The notes under the pieces were generated by a model. It did not search any database and was not told the DNA's origin. It saw only the letters and a program-made list of their open reading frames with translations. The position numbers and the translations under genes are program-made. From Vandiemenella viatica (Eukaryota > Arthropoda > Insecta > Orthoptera > Morabidae): a stretch of DNA of 64,000 nucleotides. Positions 58,756 to 64,000 of the stretch are shown one piece after another. How positions within the stretch are numbered: position 1 is the stretch's first letter; the number at the start of each line of letters is the position of its first letter. The DNA is taken from NCBI GenBank assembly GCA_031002005.1, contig JARYHS010008074.1, positions 9,680,924-9,744,923 on the forward strand, read 5' to 3'.

Positions 58756-61725
58756 TCTTATATATATATAAAAATAGACGTGTTTTTTCCTATATTTCAC
58801 TTTTCAGCCACCACTACCTAGCACAGATCACTGATGTTTGTGGGTGGAAGTAGCATGGAGTTTCCTGTCATGCAGAACGTTGGCCGAATGCCGATAGATG
58901 TGGGGATGTGGGAGACATAATGATGCAAGTTGGTCAGTGCAGGGTGTTTTCATATTTCGACCAAAAATTCGTATCTCCGTATAATTCTCTTTCCTGCCAC
59001 AACTACATAACATAGACCTTTGGTGTTTGTGTGTGGTAGTAGAATCGTCTTTCCTGTCGTGCACTATGGTTGTTAGATGTCGGTAGCTATGGGGGTGTAG
59101 GAGATATGGGGGTTGAAAGTGGTCGACCTGTGGCAATTTCATACTTCTGCCAAAGACAAAAGTGTCATGGTGTATCACTTTTCAGCGAAAACTATAGATC
59201 ACAGATCTCTGGCGTTTGTGTGTAGTAGTAGCACAGAGTCACCTTTCGATCACAACAGCGGCCGAATTTCAGAAACTGTTTTACTGCGGTAGATATGGTG
59301 GTTGTAAGTGGCTGACCAAGGATACTTTCGTATTTCGCTTGTCTCCACATATGACACTTTTCTGCCACAACTACATAGCATAGAGCATTGGTGTTTGTGT
59401 TTGGTAGTAGAATCGTATCTCATGTAGTGCACTATGGTTGTTAGATGTCGGTAGCTTTGGGGGTGTGGGAGATATGGGGGTTGAAAGTGGTCGCCCTGTG
59501 GCAATTTCATACTTCTGCCAAAGACAAAAGTGTCATGGTGTATCACTTTTCAGCGAAAACTATAGATCACAGATCTCTGGCGTTTGTGTGTAGTTGTAGC
59601 ACAGAGTCACCTTTCGATCACAACAGCGGCCGAATTTCAGAAACAGTGGTACTGTGCTAGATATGGTTATTGTAAGTGGCCGACCAACGATATTTTCATA
59701 TTTCGACTGTCTCCGCATATGTCACTTTTCTGCCACAACTACATAGCATAGAGCATTGGTGTTTGTGTTTGGTAGTATAATCGTATCTCATGTAGTGCAC
59801 TATGGTTGTTATATGTCGGTAGCTTTGGGGGTGTGGGAGAAATGGGGGTTGAAAGTGGTTGACCTGTTGCAGTTTCATACTTCTGCCAAAGACAAAAGTG
59901 TCATGGTGTATCACTTTTCAGCGAAAACTATAGATCACAGATAACTGGCGTATGTGTGTAGTAGTAGCACAGAGTTACCTTTCGATCACAACAGCGGCTG
60001 AATTTCAGAAACTGTTTTACTGCGGTAGATATGGTGGTTGTAAGTGGCCGACCAAGGATATTTTCATATTTCGACTGTCTCCGCATATGTCACTTTTCTG
60101 CCACAACTACATAGCATAGAGCATTGGTGTTTGTGTTTGGTAGTAGAATCGTATCTCATGTAGTGCACTATGGTTGTTAGATGTCGGCATCTATGGGGGT
60201 GTGGGAGAAATGGGGGTTGAAAGTGGTCGACCTGTTGCAGTTTCATACTTCTGCCAAAGACAAAAGTGTGATGGTGTATCACTTTTCAGCGAAAACTATA
60301 GCTCACAGATAACTACCGTTTGTGTGTAGTAGTAGCACAGAGTCACCTTTCGTTCACAACAGCGGCCGAATTTCAGAAACAGTGGTACTGTGGTAGATAT
60401 GGTGGTTGTAAGTGGCCGACCAAGGATATTTTCATATTTCGACTGTCTCCGCATATGTCACTTTTCTGCCACAACTACATAGCATAGAGCATTGGTGTTT
60501 GTGTTTGGTAGTAGATTCGTATCTCATGTAGTGCACTATGGTTGTTAGATGTCGGTAGCTATGGGGGTGTGGGAGAAATGGGGGTTGAAAGTGGTCGACC
60601 TGTTGCAGTTTCATACTTCTGCCAAAGACAAAAGTGTGATGGTGTATTACTTTTCAGCGAAAACTATAGCTCACAGATAACTGGCGTTTGTGTGTAGTAG
60701 TAGCACAGAGTCACCTTTCGATCACAACAGCGGCCGAATTTCAGAAACTGTGGTACTGCGGTAGATATGGTGGTTGTAAGTGGCTGACCAAGGATACTTT
60801 CGTATTTCGACTGTCTCCGCATATGTCACTTTTCTGCCACAACTACATAGCATAGAGCATTGGTGTTTGTGTTTGGCAGTAGAATCATATCTCATGTAGT
60901 GCACTATGGTTGTTATATGTCGGTAGCTATGGGGGTGTGGGAGAAATGGGGGTTGAAAGTGGTCGACCTGTGGCAGTTTCATACTTCTGCCAAAGACAAA
61001 AGTGTCATGGTGTATCACTTTTCATCGAAAACTCTCGATCACAGATCTCTGGCGTTTGTGTGTGGTAGTAACACAGAGTCACCTTTCGATCACAACAGTG
61101 GCCGAATTTCAGAAACTGTGGTACTGTGGAGATATGGTGGTTGTAAGTGGCCGGTGAAGGATATTTTCATATTTCGACTGTCTCCGCAGATTTCACCTTT
61201 CTGCCACGACTACATAGCATAGAGTTTTGGTGTTGATGTGTGATAGTAGAATCGTGTCTGTTGTCGTACACTATGGTTGTTAGATGTCTGTAGCTATGGG
61301 GGTGTGGAAGATATGGGGGATGAAAATGGTCGACCTGTGGCAATTTCAAATTTCTGCCAAAGACGCATGTGTCACGGTGTATCACTTTTAAGTGAAAACT
61401 ATCAATCTCAGATCACTGACGTTTGTGTGTAGTAGTAACACAGAGTCTCCCATCGATCACAACGTTGGCCGAAATTCGGTAACTGTGGCATTGTGTGAGA
61501 TATAGTGTTTGAAATTGGTCGATCATGAAAATTTTCGTATTTCATCCAAAGACTTGTGTGTATCTGTAAATTTTACTTTGTTGCCGGAACTACATAGCGC
61601 ATAAGACTGGTTTTTATGTGTGGTAATAGTATCGAGTCTCCCATCGTGCACTATGGTGGTTAGATGTCTATAGCTGTCAATATGAATTCGTTACAATCAC
61701 GAACGAAGTCGTGGGTACCAGCTAG
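58756..61725 (+). mobile_element. Non-autonomous Helitron carrying a 368-bp satellite array
   Basis: It begins TCTTATATATATATAAAAAT (58756) after A and ends CTAG (61722-61725) before T. A 3' hairpin CACGA/TCGTG (61698-61702, 61709-61713) with ACGAAG loop lies 8 bp before CTAG. These are all the marks of a complete Helitron. The interior is satellite: TGCCAC anchors at 58995, 59363, 59731, 60099, 60467, 60835 and 61202 give a 368-bp period. Each period is a dimer of related ~189- and ~179-bp monomers (markers GTGTTTGTG and GCGTTTGTG). Units 2-6 are nearly identical. There is no Rep/helicase. The end closely resembles that of the autonomous remnant at 29304 (shared ACGAAGTCG ... GGGTA ... GCTAG). 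Repeated frames on both strands are by-products of the array. Confidence 0.92.
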
Positions 61726-62119
61726 TGTTTAATAAATCCAAATTTCTAGCGAATTATGCTTTAACAACAAGAGCCTAACGCCATTTTGGTACAGGTTGCA
61801 TTTCAAATATAAAAACTAAATTCCTTCGTTACCTAACAGTTCAAAGTTGTTGCAGTTTTTGTGTGTGTAATTTGTTCCATATTTATATTCTTGATGACTG
61901 TGATAGCAACATATTTTCGAATAACATCGTTCAAAGAACATGTGCAAGATCATTAAACTTCGCTATATAGCTTCTCTTAGTAGCTCGCGTTTCGGCACTT
62001 TTAAAATGAAATTTGTGAGATATTTATATATTTTATAGTTCTGAGAGCAACACACAAACAATATAATCTATCGAACGTGTGAAACAATTTTCAGAAGAAA
62101 AGGACAATTCCTTTATGAG
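61726..62119. other. Intron 2 spacer, nothing recognised
   Basis: AT-rich, no features supported. Confidence 0.4.
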
Positions 62120-62791
62120 TCACAGTGATTACGCTAGAGCCCAAATCTATAAAACGATGCATTATTTCCACTAAATGCAATACAGTACATGTGTTAATAT
62201 GATTGAGACTGAAGTATTGTTTTTCTGCTGGCAAGTTAGAGTAGTATGTAGTTAGGTTGAAATGTAACCTGGACCTGGATGGAAACGGAAACTTTTTGTT
62301 ACAGCGCAAGGCACGAGGAATTACATTAAATTTTATTTTATAACAATTCCGTTTAGTTAAGCAATTGATAAGGAATTAACTGTCAGAACACTTAAAGAAA
62401 AGTAGGTATTTCCTTTAAATTGGCATATTAATTATCAGTTGTTTATACTTAAATCATTACATGGTTTGAATGAAAGAAGTTCCAAATATTACGTGGCATG
62501 CCTAAGATGTTATTTACTTTTCGCATCCTCGTTTTCGCGGTTGGTAATTATTTGAGCCGATGTAAGCCGTGTCAGCCGTTAAAACATCGATCTCCATCAC
62601 ACTAAATCAGAAAGAAATGTGTAAGAATCTGTGAAGATTCGGGATCAAGTTTATATCGCGATGTATGGTGACACTGACATGCGATACAGGGAATGTATTA
62701 ATTCGCGTCTGATTGAAGCTTTGTTTTTCTAGCGGCAATATTAGCGGAGTTTGTGGTTAGGCTGAAATGCATCCTGGACAAGTATAGCTTC

Positions 62792-62822
<31 letters not shown>

Positions 62823-62900
62823 GCATAGGGGACGATTAAAAACAATGAGCTTTATTTTATAACAATTCTCTTTATTTAAGCAATAGCAGAGAGATAAATT
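62120..62900 (+). repeat. Two direct copies of a ~270-bp repeat near the exon 3 acceptor
   Basis: 62120-62400 and 62628-62900 align in the same order. Both have GATACAG/AATACAG, a TTGTTTTTCT segment, GTTAGGYTGAAATG, TCCTGGAC or ACCTGGAC, a T-rich run (short in the first, 28 T in the second), TACAGC, then TTTTATTTTATAACAATTC and AAGCAAT. The pair is offset by about 508 bp. Similar GGTTGAAATG-type words occur at 4806-4827 (inverted) and about 10320, so it is a dispersed family. Confidence 0.7.
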
Positions 62901-62985
62901 ACCATAATACTCCGTTAAACCTATCATTTTTGACTGGCTTCGGGGCTAGCTTCATTCAGATCGTGTATGCATTCTCTGCCCTCAG

Positions 62986-63360
62986 CCCGTCGCCCTGGCG
63001 TATTCTCTGCCGCCGGCTGGAACCCCGGTGGTCGTGTCCGGCTGGGGGTCACAAACTGAGACAGGAGACTTCAACCCTCAGCTCATGGCTGTGACGCTGA
63101 AGGTGGCCCACATGGACGCCTGCAACAAGAGCTACGACCACAACCTGACTGAGCGGCACGTGTGCGCCATGGAGGCGGGCATGAGCAGCTGCCGGGGGGA
63201 CAGTGGCGGCCCCCTCACGGACGCGTCGCACCACTTGCTGGTGGGAGTCGTGGAGGGCGGCATGGAGTGCGGGTCCCAAACCTACGAAGGTATCTACACC
63301 AGCGTGCCTCGGCTGCTGGAGTGGGTGAGACGAGAGTCGGGTCTACAGCCAGCAGAATGA
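62986..63360 (+). CDS. Chymotrypsin-like serine protease, coding exon 3 (catalytic Ser, stop)
   Basis: It begins after CTCTGCCCTCAG at 62986 (phase 0) and ends at TGA 63358-63360; 124 residues. PVALAYSLPPAGTPVVVSGW opens the second barrel, DACNKSYDHNLTERHVCA carries the usual Cys pair, and SSCRGDSGGPL has the catalytic Ser and oxyanion hole. By family numbering the specificity-pocket residue 189 (six before Ser195) is Ser, not Asp, pointing to chymotrypsin- or elastase-like and not trypsin-like cleavage. The following strand VGVVEGGMECG has Glu where Ser214 is usual, plus Met 217 and Glu 219, so the substrate cleft is not typical. IYTSVPRLLEWVRRESG is the C-terminal helix. GC content is far above the flanks. 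Confidence 0.92.
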   Translation, partial: PVALAYSLPPAGTPVVVSGWGSQTETGDFNPQLMAVTLKVAHMDACNKSYDHNLTERHVCAMEAGMSSCRGDSGGPLTDASHHLLVGVVEGGMECGSQTYEGIYTSVPRLLEWVRRESGLQPAE

Positions 63361-64000
63361 ACTAAATCTATATGCATTACTACAACAGCAGCCATAAATA
63401 CATCTGTCCTCAAATTGTTACAAGAAATTAAATAATTTATCTCCTTTACTGAATTTATTCTTTTACACTACCGTTTTACTCAGTTATTGGTACATTAAAA
63501 TTTACCTCTTGCCTGTGGAAAATGAACATTGCAGCTTCGATGACAGACTATTAAATAGATTACTGGGCCAGAATAATCAATAACAATGCATCATTATCAG
63601 CAGACTACATTCAGAGGTGTTTGAGTGGAGTGCCGTGCTTACTTTGCTGGAAAATATGCAACGGGACAGTATGCATTGTTAACTACACCTCGGTTGGTTG
63701 ATTGTGAAATCTAAGCAATATTTGGCAGTAAGTTTCTGCCAACAACGCGTCAACTGCAATACTTCAAACGTCACATAAAGGATAGAGGAACAGCGTTGTT
63801 TCTCTCCCATAAATTAACCATATTGGATACTGCTTTCACCCTTCAACTTCATACCATTTTAACAAAGTGTTATTATATTCTTTGCAATTTTGTCATCATT
63901 TTTATCCATACGACTTTCTTGCTTTAGAGGTTTGAATGCAGTAAAATATCGTGCTGATATTTGGGATACCACTTAACAAATTCAGAACCAAAAGACATAC
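63361..64000 (+). other. Protease 3' untranslated region and downstream flank
   Basis: ATTAAA at 63427-63432, about 67 bp after the stop, is the nearest plausible polyadenylation signal. The rest of the window to 64000 is AT-rich with no further gene seen. Confidence 0.45.

Noticed and set aside
58828..61385. Series of similar 60-120-codon frames (PHSYRHLTTIVH-type) on the minus strand
   Set aside because: They repeat with the 368-bp satellite period, appear on both strands and lack any domain, so they are satellite by-products.

Overview
The window looks like an AT-rich nuclear segment of an insect genome. It carries one host-type gene, a short secreted chymotrypsin-like serine protease with phase-0 GT-AG introns, buried in arthropod-style transposable-element (TE) remnants. 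The very long introns and TE density suggest a large genome (cockroach, stick insect or grasshopper type), but nothing here fixes the order. There are no bacterial-style operons, no CRISPR array and no convincing intact RNA gene.

The host gene is on the + strand. A possible TATA box (31867) and a non-coding leader exon ending at 31959 precede coding exon 1 (32154-32267: signal peptide, short propeptide, start of the mature enzyme). Exon 2 (37845-38108) carries the catalytic His and Asp. Exon 3 (62986-63360) carries the catalytic Ser and the stop. The basic product is 250 residues. The striking feature is five tandem 87-bp units at 37471-37905. Each contains the splice acceptor plus the first 20 codons of exon 2, and the frame stays open through all of them, so alternative acceptor use could add multiples of 29 residues just before the catalytic His.

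1-31.8 kb is upstream TE territory: LINE ORF1 (gag) remnants in both orientations; a 5'-truncated insertion with an 11-bp target-site duplication; a Penelope-type GIY-YIG endonuclease fragment; a hAT-like DUF4371-type remnant; a cluster of TGACGTCA palindromes; and a long, broken RTE-type LINE (17.4-22.0 kb) that itself hosts two later insertions. Two gag-only LINE-like units lie head to tail (24.3-27.5 kb), followed by a broken Helitron helicase with its 3' terminus (27.5-29.3 kb).

Intron 1 (32.3-37.5 kb) holds satellite-type repeats, a FLYWCH/MULE transposon with tandem-repeat inverted ends, a 463-bp MITE with 25-bp terminal inverted repeats (TIRs), and a LINE endonuclease fragment. Intron 2 (38.1-63.0 kb) holds a Gypsy RNase H relic, a second RTE copy, SINEs, LINE 3' ends, a mariner relic, a 2.1-kb degenerate tandem array whose period changes from about 280 to about 140 bp, a large fold-back, and two Helitron-ended elements. 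The better-preserved Helitron (58756-61725) carries a 368-bp satellite array.

The TEs act on one another: insertions within insertions, and non-autonomous Helitrons sharing the 3' end of the autonomous remnant. None appears capable of movement, since every transposon coding region seen is broken by stops, frameshifts or deletions. Family names come from motif recognition by eye; no database search was run.
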